A stretch of DNA of 64,000 bases from Ignavibacteriales bacterium (GCA_016709765.1 JADJMD010000013.1:124001-188000); one strand, 5' to 3'; counted from the stretch's first letter, positions 47,418-58,844 are shown. Numbers and translations are program-made. Notes: generated by a model from the letters alone, not told the origin.

Positions 47418-49246
47418 TTACTGCCCGCTTAGTTTATAAACAGCTAAACTAACCCAGTTTAGTTGCGGGACATAGTATTGAATTGTTTTAGTGGGATTAA
47501 AAGAATTAGGATAATTTTGTTTTAGAGTTACCTGCACCTGATGATCATATCATTGCATAAGTTGGTAAATCCATCATCAAGCACTGGCATATTGATGAGT
47601 GTATCAAATAAATAAAAGTTGCTATTCTTTTATCATCAGCACTTTAAGTTTCAGTTCTAAAATGGAAGACTATTTGTTCGGTCTAAAACATCTTGCAGTA
47701 GATAAAATTTCACTTCACTTGGTAAACCAATTTACTCCGAGTACTTTAGGCGGAGTAAAATCTGTCCTACCTTCTTATTCATATTCATAAGCTCCTATTG
47801 TGGGAGTTTTATCTCTCGAAATACCATTTATACCTTCATTCGGAAGAACAATCCCCCAAGTTTTATAAAAATAATCCAGATAAGGCTCAATATCTTCTCC
47901 ATTATTTATGGCTGGGGAATTAGGTCTTAATTCTCCATTCAAAGCACCTTGGTCGGATTCATATCCTACATTTATTAATAATTTGGGATCTGCATTGACG
48001 CCGGTTCCTCCATAAATGCTTACCCAATCTAACCAGCCGGAAATACCACCTGTTAGACCATTACCTGTGTATTGCCCCGTAAAACCTATATCTAAACCAT
48101 CTTTCCAGAATAGATTACTTCTTATACTATCAACAATAATAGCTGAAGGTAAATCCCACACATCAAAATTGCTCATAAATGTTAAATCCCTATAGGCAGG
48201 TGGGCAGTACATTGCTATAATATTATTTATACATGTAGCTGTATATTGCTGCCAAATTCCTCTGCATCTCGGACCATTTGCCACTATTGTATTATTAATT
48301 ATCCACGTTGGCGGCATTGGGTTGTTGTCATACCACCTTGTACAAAGTACAGCACTCATATTCCCTGTTGGCAACCAAACTCCCCCCATATAAATAAAGT
48401 TATTATATATAATAACCGGATTAGTACCTTCAGAACCAAGAATCAATGGTATACCGCCACCTTCTGGACTATAAACTGAATCATTAATTAATATATTATT
48501 ATAAATAACAAATCCATTACAATGATACCCTGAATAACATCATTGTGAGCGAGAGGATCTTGATTAGGTATACGAATGTAATTATTGTGAATAACTGTAT
48601 GCTGAGCACCCTGCATATATATCCCATCAGTCTGTCCGTTATATATTGGCCAGGATACTATTCTGCAATTCTTTATCGTTACGCTATCAACAGTATATGT
48701 ATTTTGAATTCCATTAAGCATTATTCCTGCCTGGTCATTATAATTGTATATGTTTAATGAATCGAGAATAATATTGCTTACCCAAACATCTCCTTCAACA
48801 TATACTCCTTTTATAGCGTGCCTACACTCAAACCCTTTAATAGTAACATATTTTCTATCGTGCACATAAATACCTTGTCCTCTTGTTCCACCACCGTCAA
48901 TAATCACTCTCCCACTGTGTCCCGATGGGCTTGGTGAATATTTACCTGCTATTATTGTAATTGGATTGGCAGCTATTCCATTTGCACCGACTGATAGTTC
49001 TTCATAATAGATAGTTGAATCTTTACCACCTGAAATATATATAGTATCACCAGGTTGTATTTGGTCCCACTCTATATCGGAGAAGCTTTCCCATGCGTTC
49101 CTCCATGATGTTCCATTGTTTTGACCCGAAGCATTTTTGTCTACATAATGTTTTGATGTATGAGCTATTGTTGTACATTGATATGTTATTATACAAAGGA
49201 ATAGAAATAACGCCGATAAGTAAAAATTTTTTGAAATAAGTCTCAT
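47418..49246 (-). pseudogene. Decayed third beta-helix/T9SS protein gene
   Basis: A signal peptide (MRLISKNFYLSALFLFLCII) and a beta-helix domain clearly related to the two intact copies (KHYVDKNASGQNNGTSWRNA, TVIHNNYIRIPNQDPLAHND) run from 49246 to about 48528. There the frame shifts after DVIQG; one extra base at the CCC at 48528-48530 would restore reading into NGFVIYNNILINDSVYSPEG. Coding then continues to 47775, where a TAA cuts it right after GAYEYE. Beyond that stop the homology goes on (DFTPPKVLGVNWFTK), with further stops, and a worn T9SS motif, KQNYPNSFNPTKTIQYY, ends at 47418. Several lesions make true decay more likely than sequencing error alone. Confidence 0.8.
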
Positions 49247-49275
49247 ATATTCTCCAAGAATTTTATTGCTAGGGA

Positions 49276-49829
49276 TTATTTCAATAAAATCATCTTTCTA
49301 ACCTGAGTAAATCCATTGCTTTCAATTCTGTATATGTAAGCTCCACTTGGAAGCGAAGAAGCATTAAATGTTACTTTATGCTTGAATACCCGTTTTAACA
49401 AGCTATTCTATGCAAATGAACTTATCCTTACTCTTCTTCCGACATTGGGCCCGGAATTGTTCAACTCTGTTTTGTCCCCACTTAAAGCAAAACCTGTGTG
49501 TTTGGTTGGGGGGGGGGGGGGGGAGGGTAAAACCCGCAGGGGGAAAAGAAAATAATTCAAAAAAAAAAGAAAATGGAAAATCTAATAAAGTTAAAAATTA
49601 AAACCGAAAAAAAAAAAAGGGGGAAAAAGAGGACCCAAAATAATAAAACAAGGGGGGGCCGGTTGTGTATTGAATCCATCAAAGTTAAAATACTATTAAA
49701 GGTATTTTTAATTGGTACTTGTGTACCTAGTTAACCTTTTCAAGAATCCAGAATTAGAATTCAAATCAAAACAAAGTGTAACCGAAAAAAAAATTTTTTT
49801 TTTTGAGGGGTTTAACCAAATAATTTCAT
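49276..49829 (-). pseudogene. Corrupted or deleted copy of the small T9SS gene
   Basis: 49276-49384 encodes a clean T9SS C-terminus on the minus strand (HKVTFNASSLPSGAYIYRIE ... QVRKMILLK, stop), nearly the same as the end of the gene at 54837-55924. Upstream, 49385-49830 still aligns in patches with that gene (for example GTGCCGGTTGTGTATTGAAT-like and CATTTATTATTTCCTCAATT) but is full of homopolymers and indels and about 530 bases shorter. It is either a deleted pseudogene or a poorly resolved copy. Confidence 0.65.
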
Positions 49830-49999
49830 TTATTATTTCCTCAATTTTATTAAAATCTAATTTAGGGTACATTGGTGATCCTGATTACTGATATAATATA
49901 TAATCTTCACCATCTGTGCCCTCTAAATTATACCCCGGAAAAATAGCCTCCCTTCCCTTGGGGGGTTTGTTAAAATTTTTTTTTTTTCCCCAAAATTTC
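49385..49999. other. Homopolymer-rich stretch, probably low-quality consensus
   Basis: The stretch has a 16-base G run near 49509, long A runs near 49558 and 49606, T runs near 49790 and 49977, and doubled letters throughout. Between the runs it matches 55280-56105 in order. No biological repeat class explains this; it reads like the error-rich end of sequencing reads over a duplicated region. Confidence 0.75.
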
Positions 50000-52292
50000 G
50001 CCATCGTTATTTCCATCTGCTGCGATCATTCCGAAAACTCCACCAGGAAGAGCATACATCGAACCTGTACCATAAGCTTGTGATTGTGATGAAGAAAAAT
50101 TATACCACGCAGAGCACTGCTAATGGAATCGCTGATGCGCTCATTATACTAAGATGATTCCGATGACGTATTACAATATAATAATTTCCATCAGATAAAC
50201 CAGTGAATTTTACTGGACTTGTCCCATCTGTGTCTACGATTGTCCCATCATTTTTTATAAATGCCGCGCGTGTCGCTACTTTTGTTTTGAAGCGGTTCCG
50301 GTCCTTAGTTCAACAAGCACCCAATCAACAATAGTTGAATTTGGAATACTACCTACAACACTCGCAGTGTAATCATAATTTATAGTTGAATAAGCGGTAT
50401 TAGAATTGAGTGGAATTAAACTACTAGAATTAAGAAATGAAGTCATGGTGCCAGGACCATTATATGGTCCTGTAAGGAATACTTTTAAATTTGCTGTAAT
50501 AAAAGCTGGTGATGGTACTGAGGTTCTCAAAATTAAACCTCCTTCGCCAACAATAGTTCCGTTATTTGCATCAGTAAAAAAAGTCCCCAATAAAAAGTTA
50601 GTTGTACTGATTTCTTCTACTGTCCAGTTTGTACCAGCGTCTGTAGTACTAAGAATTGTACCAAATTCACCAACAACAATTCCGTTATTTGTATCTGTAA
50701 AGAAAACGCTATTCAATTCTTTTGTTGTTCCGCTTGTTTGAGGAGTCCAGTTTGTGCCGCCGTTAGTAGTTCTGAGGATAGTTCCGCTATAGCCAACAAT
50801 AGTACCATTATTTTGATCTGAAAAGAAAACACTCTTCAAAAAATTTGATGTTCCGCTTGTAAGTGTACCCCAATTTAATCCAGCGTCAGTAGTTATTAAG
50901 ATGGTACCTGCATCGCCAACTGTAAAGCCAGTATCTGCATTTGTGAAAAAGACACTTGATAAATTATTTGTTGTTCCGCTTGATTGGGTGGTCCAATTTG
51001 TTCCTCCGTCAGTAGTTCTCAAAATAGTTCCTGTATCACCAACAACTATTGCGGTATCTATGTAAGTAATAAAAACACTATGTAAGAAATTTGTTCCTAC
51101 TGTGGATATGTCCCAATATGTACCACCGTCTGTAGTTTTGAGGATTGCTCCGGCCTGGCCAACAACTATTCCTTTGTTCTTATTCTTCTTTGAAAAATAA
51201 ACACCATCTTAAATTGTCTACTGGTGGAGTTTGTACCTCCCAACTTGCTCCGCCATTTGTAGTATGGAGAATTCTTCCTGCATTACCAACCGCGGTACCT
51301 GTATCTTTACTGGTAAAGAAAACACTAAAAAGGTTTGCTTGGGCACCAATTTCTTTAGTATTCCAGGTTATACCGCTGTCTGTTGTTTTCATAACTGATC
51401 CATAAAGACCGACGGCAATTCCAATATTTGAATTAGCAAAGGTGACACCGGCTAATGTTTTTGATTCGTGCGATGGTTCAATCCAACTTGCACCTCCATC
51501 TGTAGTTTGAAAAATAGCGCCAGTCCAACCTACTGCTACACCAGTATCTGAATTAACAAAGTACACATCCTCGAAAACTTCTGTACTAGGTGATACCGGT
51601 TGTTGAACCCAGTTTAACCCACCGTTAGTTGTTCGAAGAATAGTTGATTCATATCCAACGGCGGTTCCAGTATCTCTACTTGTGAAGAAGACACTTTTAA
51701 GTCCTTGTATTGTTCCACTTGATTGTGGAGTCCAGTTAGATCCGCCGTCAGTAGTTCTCAGGATTGTTCCGGAATTGCCAACTGCAGTACCTGTACTTGA
51801 ATCCGAAAAGAAAACTCCTGTCAATTCTAGTGATGTTCCACTCGTCTGTGGGATCCAGCTTGTGCCACCATTAGTAGTCCTTAGTATTAATCCGCTCTGA
51901 CCTACAACAGTACCGTGGATAGAATCAGCTAAACTTAAACTATGAAGATAATTTGACACTCCACTTACTTGTGGAGTCCAGTTTGTTCCGCCGTCAGAAG
52001 TTATCAGGATTGTACCTTCTGCTCCGATAACCCATCCTTTATTTACATTAATAAAACAAACATTAGTAAGCTCTACTTTTGTTCCGCTTACTAAAGACTC
52101 CCAGGTTACTCCGCTGTCGCTAGTTTTCATAATTGTACCTGCAGTTCCAACAGCCCATCCAACATTTTCAGAAATAAGTTCAACAGAGTTAAATGAATTG
52201 GCCGTAGGATAAGGATTTTGCAAATACCATTGTGAGAATGTGTTAAAGGGGGCTAGAATAAATACAAGGTTGATTATTAATAATTTTTTCAA
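49862..52292 (-). pseudogene. YCF48/BNR-repeat secreted protein with dockerin-like C-terminus, frameshifted
   Basis: Paralogue of the intact gene at 55957-58398. Signal peptide MKKLLIINLVFILAPFNTFS, then YCF48/sortilin-type beta-propeller repeats of about 43 residues (pattern GTILRTTDGGTNWTPQSSGT). The frame breaks near 51210, where RWCLFFKEE and a stop replace DGVYFSKKNKNKGIVVG; reading resumes to about 50280, where ATTTG has lost bases and the protein ends early as TASKQK. The C-terminal module follows in other frames and through the homopolymer-rich zone to a stop at 49862. 50000-50506 is nearly identical to 56107-56616. Whether the lesions are real needs checking against reads. Confidence 0.75.
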
Positions 52293-52749
52293 ATTAGCTC
52301 CATAAAATTGCTTAAGACTGCTAAAAATTTTTTGATAGTAAATTTCAAATTAAAGAGTTAAACAAAATAGTTAATATGATATAAATCAATATTTAAATTT
52401 AGAAAGTCAAGTAAAAGTTGCTGATTAACAAGTATAATAAATTTAATCAATATAAAACTAATGGAAAGTAGACTGGTATTGTGTCTTAATTTTGTAATGC
52501 TCATTTCCAGTTTACCTCAATTTGTGGATAGATCAATATTGCAATTTACAGTTAATGAATGTTTACAAATGAAGCCGTACCTAAAGTATCTGGATGGATT
52601 ACCTTAACAACAAAGCCTGTAAATTTCTAATCCGATTTGTGGAGTAGAAGAAATGAAAAATACTTTATGGTAATCTGCTATATAAGTTAATTGAGAAATT
52701 GTTATAACAAATTGTGGGCAAATCATTAAACATTAAATTCTTTAATTTA
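52293..52749. other. Intergenic region upstream of the YCF48 copy
   Basis: No gene. 52356-52393 (AGTTAAACAAAATAGTTAAT and following ATATAAATCAATATT) closely resembles 58460-58501 upstream of the intact paralogue and may be a shared promoter region on the minus strand. The remainder is AT-rich. Confidence 0.5.
52356..52393 (-). promoter_or_regulatory. Upstream element shared with the paralogue (copy at 58460-58501)
   Basis: Reading on the minus strand, both sites contain GATTTATAT, a short AT spacer, ATTTTGTT and AACT, about 65-100 bases before the start codon. Conservation in otherwise diverged leaders suggests a promoter or binding site; it may also be left over from the duplication. Confidence 0.4.
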
Positions 52750-54580
52750 TTATGGAACCCAAGACTCATAACCTTGGTTCGTCTGATATAAAATATAATC
52801 CTCACCGTATACGCCTCCATCCATATTATAATCTTCTACCTGATAATTCTCTTGACCTTGTGCAGAATAGTAAAGAACAAAATCTTCTCCATAAATTCCA
52901 CCATCTCCATTACCATCACCTGCATACATTCCAAAAACATTACCTCCAAGGTTAGCCATAGGCTCTGTTCCATAAGCTTGTGTCTGTGCTGTACTAAAAT
53001 CATAAAGTGAACTGCTTGAAAAACCAAGAGCAACAGGGTTCGCACTCATTATCGGAAGATGGTTTCTATGCCTTACAACTATATAGTAATTACCAGGGAC
53101 CACAGCTTTAAATTTTACCTGGCTTGTTCCATCAATATCTACAATAGTACCGTTACTTTTTAATAAAGCTGCGCGTTTACTTACAGTGGTACTTGCGGCA
53201 GTACCTGTCCTTAGCTCTAAAAGAACCCAATCAACGACATCTGAAGGAAGATTATATATTCGCTCACTGCCTGTGTAGTTCCATATGTCCAAGGTATCAT
53301 TGAATGGATGATGAACAGGTATCATTCCTGCGGTATTCAAGGATGTTGTCATTGTTCCGCTACCGGAATAACTACCCTGAGAAGGACTTTGACATTTACA
53401 TATGATTGAGTAATTAGCCTTATATATGACCATCCTACATATCCATCTCCACCGGTGATAGCATCTGCTTTCTGAGTGAAGAGAGAAAACTGTCCGTTGG
53501 TAACAGTAACTGTACCTAAAGAAACATCACTATTTTTATTTACTTCCACACTGTCTTTAGAAGGATTGCCTTCATCATTTAATGAATAAAATAATTTGTA
53601 AGTCCTTCCGGGATCTTTAGCGATAATTGTTGCTCTAACCTCATACTCGCCATTTGGGACATTACAGTAAAACTTCATTACAGGTAAGCTTTTATTTGAA
53701 GTATGACAGTACACAGCAGGTGTGCCTATGTAGCGAGGTTCTGTCCAACTAGTAGTATGCCAGTATTCATTCCAGACAGAAGTATTGAACGATCCATGTC
53801 CTTCTTCAAAAGTTGGACGCACCGGATATTGTGATGTATCATCTGCGCATCTAATTACACAACCCGCCGGATAAAGATCATTTACTACTTCCCAAACAGT
53901 CTTTACAGGAATTTGCCGGGCAACAATCTCATCAAACGTGGCTTGTAATAGAGCAGGACTTTGTTCCCAACCACCAGGAGTATCGCCAAGCGGATGACCG
54001 TAAAATACCACCCACTGATTTTTCGCTACAGCAGAGTCCAATATATTTCTAACCTGTTGTATAGTCACATCGTTTGTTAAACTAAACCGTTTTAAAAGTA
54101 TATGTCATATGGGTGAGACATCCCTTCTTCGTTTTGATTATAGTTACCTGTGCCTGCAGAATAATAAGGGTGGTACTTTCTAACAATATTAACGTAGTTA
54201 TGACTCCAATCATTGCGAGGTGATTGAAATCCAGCATTCAGAAATCCACGAGAATCCAGCCAGTCTTTCATATCGCTAACCTCAGCTTCTGTAATCGGAT
54301 CAGCATGAGTATATGTATGATTGCCTATCTCCCAGCCGGCTTTATGCATAATCTTTAAACGATCCAAGGCATGGTAGTCAGCACCCTGCATCCACCAGGT
54401 AACTGCATTTATCCAACCAACTGCCGGAAATCCGTACTCCTGATATAAAGGAAACCCGAGATCCCACCAGGAAGGATATCCGTCATCGTAGGCAAAGGAA
54501 ACTACCGAACCAGACTGCGCGTTTGAATAACTGGAACCGAACAGTAACATCATTACTAATAAAATCATTTTTTGTCTCAT
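52750..54580 (-). CDS. Secreted polysaccharide deacetylase with dockerin-like C-terminus, two frameshifts
   Basis: Three overlapping pieces form one 610-residue protein if two single bases are added: one in the A4 run at 54094-54097 and one near 53379. A signal peptide (MRQKMILLVMMLLFGSSYSN) is followed by a NodB deacetylase (D32-D33 in FAYDDG, H88 and H92 in NHTYTH, then VVFYGHPLGDTPGGW), a beta-sandwich probably binding carbohydrate (about 240-395), and the C-terminal module shared with the YCF48 proteins, ending in two EF-hand-like units (DGNGDGGIYGEDFVLYYSAQ and DYNMDGGVYGEDYILYQTNQ). AAGGAG precedes the start. It is likely secreted and acts on extracellular N-acetylated polysaccharide. 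There is no T9SS tail. Confidence 0.8.
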
Positions 54581-54836
54581 TCATTCTCCTTGTGATAGCA
54601 TTATATCATATACTTAAGTTAAATTGTTGGATATGAAGTAGCTTTAGAAATCGTCTTATAATTGAACAATTATCCGAAATTTCCTTAAGCAAATGCAGTC
54701 GTACTAGTTATGTACAAATTACAATATAAATAAAAATGTAATTAAATTATCTTTTATTCAAAGCCCTTAAAAAATATATTCAATTACTATACTAAATAGA
54801 AAAAAATCCTAACCTTTATAATATTTAATCAAGCAT

Positions 54837-55924
54837 TTATTTTATCAACACCATTTTTCTTACCTGAACAAAATTGCTGCTTTCAATTCTGTATATGTAA
54901 GCTCCACTTGGAAGCGAAGAAGCATTAAATGTTACTTTATGATAACCAGCTTCGTATTTACCCTCTGCAAGTATTTGTACAAGTTCACCCAGCATATTGT
55001 AAATATTAATTTTTAACTGCGTCTCCTTTGGAAGGGAGAACCTGATTGTTGTGCTCGGGTTAAATGGATTAGGATAATTCTGTGAAAGCTCATACTCAGT
55101 TGGTACTATTTCTATTTCAACAGCATCTGAATACTCAAACTGACCATCTGAATCAACCTGTTTTAACCGATACTGAAGCTTGCTGCCGCCTGCAAATAGA
55201 TCTTTATCAACATAGCTGTACTGCTTTGGTGAGTTTGAGTTGCCGTTTCCTTCTACAAAACCTATTTTATTCCATTCTCCATCTTTTATTCTTCTTTCGA
55301 CATTGAACCCGTAATTGTTCACTTCTGTTTTTGTCCCCCACTTTAAGTCAACCTTGTTTTGATTGACTGCAGCTGTAAAGGATGAAAGTTCAACCGGTAA
55401 TGGAACATTACCTAATTCAACAGGAATTGATAATTCAGCACCTGTAATTATGTTATAATTTAAGTCCGAAGCTAAAAATTGAGGACTAAAAGATGACCAA
55501 CTAATAGAACCATTGGCAGTGCCGGTTGTGTATTGAATCGATATAGTTAAAATTCTTTTGTAAAAGTACTATTAATTGTACTTCTAGTTCCTGAGTTGAA
55601 AGTATAAATGTATCTTATTCTTCCAGCAAATGATGTTGTATTATAATCTTGTGATGTGGTATAAGCTGAAGGAGGAAATAATTGATTAGAGAAAGATACA
55701 GAAGGGTTTTGCGCTCTAAATATTGCATCCAACTGAATCGCATCCTGAAAGACACTTATTTCAATATTGCCAGAATTAGAAATAGCCTCCACATCAAAAA
55801 CTAAAGTTGATAATCCAGGAGAAGGAAAATCATGTGTATTACTTACGAAGACTAATCGGGTATCTACTTGTGCAAAAATTACTTGTCCACATAAAATTAA
55901 TAAGATTATTTTAATTTTTTTCAT
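54837..55924 (-). CDS. Secreted protein with T9SS type A sorting tail, one frameshift
   Basis: A signal peptide (MKKIKIILLILCGQVIFAQ) starts a small secreted protein of 362 residues. About 100 residues of an unassigned beta-rich domain (TRLVFVSNTHDFPSPGLSTL) are followed by PLPVELSSFTAAVNQNKVDL, a fibronectin-like segment, and a T9SS tail (SQNYPNPFNPSTTIRFSLPK ... QVRKMVLIK). The frame breaks after TKEF; one more A in the A4 run (T4 on the plus strand, near 55558) joins both parts through KRILTISIQYTTGTANGSIS. The first domain may be a cohesin-like or other surface module, but I cannot name it. It is 32 bases downstream of the YCF48 gene in the same direction, and the same pair is repeated at 49276-52292. 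Confidence 0.78.
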
Positions 55925-55956
55925 TTATTATTTCCTCAATTTTATTAAAATCTAAT

Positions 55957-58398
55957 TTAGGGTACATTTGACTCTGATCCTTGATTCAACTGATATAATA
56001 TATAATCTTCACCATAAGCTCCGCCATCTAAATTATAATCCTCGGATATATAGCCTTCGTTACCTTGTGAAGTTTGATAAATTATATAATCTTCACCATA
56101 AATTCCGCCATCGTTATTTCCATCTGCTGCGATCATTCCGAAAACTCCACCAGGAAGAGCATACATCGAACCTGTACCATAAGCTTGTGATTGTGATGAA
56201 GAAAAATTATACCACGCAGAACTGATACTTAATGGAATCGCTGATGCGCTCATTATACTAAGATGATTCCGATGACGTATTACAATATAATAATTTCCAT
56301 CAGATAAACCAGTGAATTTTACTGGACTTGTCCCATCTGTGTCTACGATTGTCCCATCATTTTTTATAAATGCCGCGCGTGTCGCTACTTTTGTATTTGA
56401 AGCGGTTCCGGTCCTTAGTTCAACAAGTACCCAATCAACAATAGTTGAATTTGGAATACTACCTACAACACTCGCAGTGTAATCATAATTTATAGTTGAA
56501 TAAGCGGTATTAGAATTGAGTGGAATTAAACTACTAGAATTAAGAAATGAAGTCATGGTGCCAGGACCATTATATGGTCCTGTAAGATATACTTTTAAAT
56601 TTGCTGTAATAAAAGCGGGAGCTGTAGTTCTTAATATAGTTCCACCTTGTCCGACAATCGTCCCATTATTTGCATCAGTAAACGTTACGCCCCAGAAATT
56701 ATTTATTGTCCCACTGTTTTCTGCTGTCCAGCTTGTACCGCTGTTTGTTGTTCTAAGTATTGTACCTAACCAGCCCACAGTAATTTTATTATTTGCATTA
56801 AACGAAAATATAGACTTTAAATTCTGAGTAGTTCCACTCGATAAGGAACTCCAGGTAGTACCAGCATCAGTAGTTTTTAAGATTGTACCAGCATCCCCAA
56901 CAACCATTCCGTTATTAATATCATCAAAAGAAATGTTTCTTAAATCACTTTCCGTTCCGCTTGTCTGGGAAGTCCAGGTAGTTCCATAGTTCGTGCTTCT
57001 GAGGATTGTGCCGGAATCGCCGACAACCGTCCAGGTATTTGCATTAAGAAATTTTACTGCCCATAAATTCTTTGTTGTTCCACTTGTCAGGGCAGTCCAG
57101 GTTGTTCCTGCATTAGTAGTTTTAAGAATTGTCCCTGCATCACCTACAACCATCCCTGTATCCGTATCCAAAAATGTTACTGCCCATAAATTATTTGTGG
57201 TGCCGCTCGTCTGGGAAGTCCAGTTTGCTCCGGCATCAGTGGTTCTTATTATAGCTCCATTAGTTCCGACAGCCGTACCATTGTTTACATCTGTAAAAGA
57301 AAGCCCCCATAAATCTTCATCTGAAATTATATCTACGTTCCAATCTGTTCCAGCGTTAGTCGTATGGAGGAATCGTCCAACAAGACCGACCACATAACCT
57401 GTATTAGCATTGGGATAAGTTACTCCCTTAAGAACCACTTGAGAGCCTATATATTGAGGTAACCAGTTTGAGCCGGCATCTGTGGTTTTGGTTATCGTTC
57501 CCCATATTCCAACAGCATAACCGGTATTTGAATCAATTAAATGAACACCGCTAAAAGATTTGGTGCCATTCTCTTGAAGAGTCCAATTTGTGCCTCCATT
57601 AGTGGTTCTTATTGTTACACCGCCCCATCCAACAGCGGTACCAGTATTTGCATCAATAAAGTGAACAGCTTCCAAAGTTTGGCCGGGAGATATACCAACG
57701 ACTGATTGACGATTCCAGTTTGTCCCGCCGTTCGTTGTTCTAAGGATTATAGTGTCTTGCCCCACTATAGTGCTTGTGTTTGCATCTGTAAAAGAAATAC
57801 TTTTAAGCGATTTAGTAGTAGAACTTGTTTGAAACAACCAGTTTGTTCCGCCGTCCGTGGTCTTTAATATTGTTCCTGTATCACCTACAGCAATCCCTGT
57901 ATTTGCATCAATAAATGATACAGCCCACAGAATATTTGCTGTACCACTTGTTTGTGTAGACCAGGTAATACCACCATTTATGGTTCTTAGGATTCTACCA
58001 GACTGGCCAACTGCAGTACCGTTATTCAAATCGGTAAAGGAAACACCTAACAGATAGTTTGATACACCGCTCGTCTGCGGAACCCAGGTAGCACCGCCAT
58101 CCGTTGTGTTGAGAATTGTGCCATTCCAGCCAACAATCCAACCATTGCTTGCATCAACAAAAGAAACTGAAACTAATTCTTCTGTCGTTCCGCTTGTTTG
58201 TTCAGTCCAGATTAATCCACCATCAGTCGTGTAAAGAATGGTGCCATAATCACCGACAGCCCATCCAACAGTTGAAGACATAAATCTTACACAATTGAGT
58301 GTATTTCCTTGTGGCAATGGATTTTGCCAATACCATTGCGGGAAAGCGTTAGGCGAAGCAAGAATAAATATAATATTAATTAGTAATAATTTTTTCAA
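55957..58398 (-). CDS. YCF48/BNR-repeat secreted protein with dockerin-like C-terminal module
   Basis: 813-residue secreted protein. After the signal peptide (MKKLLLINIIFILASPNAFP) about thirteen repeats of ~43 residues follow, each with GTILKTTDAGTTWTSLTSGT-like and AVTFLDTDTGMVVG-like parts; this is the YCF48/photosystem II assembly-factor or sortilin-like propeller. From about residue 610 a C-terminal module begins (LKVYLTGPYNGPGTMTSFLN, VDWVLVELRTG, VIRHRNHLSIMSASAIPL), ending in two EF-hand-like units (DGNNDGGIYGEDYIIYQTSQ and DYNLDGGAYGEDYILYQLNQ). There is no T9SS tail. The repeats may bind surface or extracellular partners; the function is unknown. Confidence 0.88.
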   Translation of the reverse strand: MKKLLLINIIFILASPNAFPQWYWQNPLPQGNTLNCVRFMSSTVGWAVGDYGTILYTTDGGLIWTEQTSGTTEELVSVSFVDASNGWIVGWNGTILNTTDGGATWVPQTSGVSNYLLGVSFTDLNNGTAVGQSGRILRTINGGITWSTQTSGTANILWAVSFIDANTGIAVGDTGTILKTTDGGTNWLFQTSSTTKSLKSISFTDANTSTIVGQDTIILRTTNGGTNWNRQSVVGISPGQTLEAVHFIDANTGTAVGWGGVTIRTTNGGTNWTLQENGTKSFSGVHLIDSNTGYAVGIWGTITKTTDAGSNWLPQYIGSQVVLKGVTYPNANTGYVVGLVGRFLHTTNAGTDWNVDIISDEDLWGLSFTDVNNGTAVGTNGAIIRTTDAGANWTSQTSGTTNNLWAVTFLDTDTGMVVGDAGTILKTTNAGTTWTALTSGTTKNLWAVKFLNANTWTVVGDSGTILRSTNYGTTWTSQTSGTESDLRNISFDDINNGMVVGDAGTILKTTDAGTTWSSLSSGTTQNLKSIFSFNANNKITVGWLGTILRTTNSGTSWTAENSGTINNFWGVTFTDANNGTIVGQGGTILRTTAPAFITANLKVYLTGPYNGPGTMTSFLNSSSLIPLNSNTAYSTINYDYTASVVGSIPNSTIVDWVLVELRTGTASNTKVATRAAFIKNDGTIVDTDGTSPVKFTGLSDGNYYIVIRHRNHLSIMSASAIPLSISSAWYNFSSSQSQAYGTGSMYALPGGVFGMIAADGNNDGGIYGEDYIIYQTSQGNEGYISEDYNLDGGAYGEDYILYQLNQGSESNVP

Positions 58399-58459
58399 TT
58401 TAGCTCCATTAAAATACCTGTAATAACAACAGAAATTAATTGCAACTCCAAAATTTAAT

Positions 58460-58501
58460 AGTTCAACAAAATTGCTTAATAATATAAATCAAATCAATAT
58501 T
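58460..58501 (-). promoter_or_regulatory. Upstream element shared with the paralogue (copy at 52356-52393)
   Basis: Same arrangement as the site at 52356-52393: GATTTATAT, an AT spacer, ATTTTGTT and AACT when read on the minus strand, 62-103 bases before the start codon of the intact YCF48 gene. Confidence 0.4.
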
Positions 58502-58844
58502 GAAATTATTACAATGAGTGACCAATAATTATACCAATAAAATATGTCAATTAATGTAAAAATGCGAACTATCTCATTATTTTTTTGAGAAACGGCTTTA
58601 CTTCGTGACATTGTTAAATCTCGTTAAATGGGCTGGGTTAAACTTTAAAAAAGTACTCGACTTATCCCCGTCCTTTGCTTAAATATGTGTTTTATTAAGA
58701 CACAAATCCTCTTTAAATTGCTTTTTACTAATTACCGCAGTGCAATTTGGCCTATTTCATAAGCTACATTTTCTTTTTAACTACAAATCTGTCTGCTTAT
58801 TTGTCATATTTATCTAAAACCATTGATTAAAATCACATTAGAAA

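Noticed and set aside
49410..49601. Plus-strand frame containing a run of glycines
   Set aside because: Created by a G homopolymer in a stretch that looks like corrupted sequence.
50276..58398. Regular DNA repeats considered as a CRISPR or satellite array
   Set aside because: The ~130-base period matches the ~43-residue protein repeat of YCF48-like propellers, and units differ at synonymous sites.
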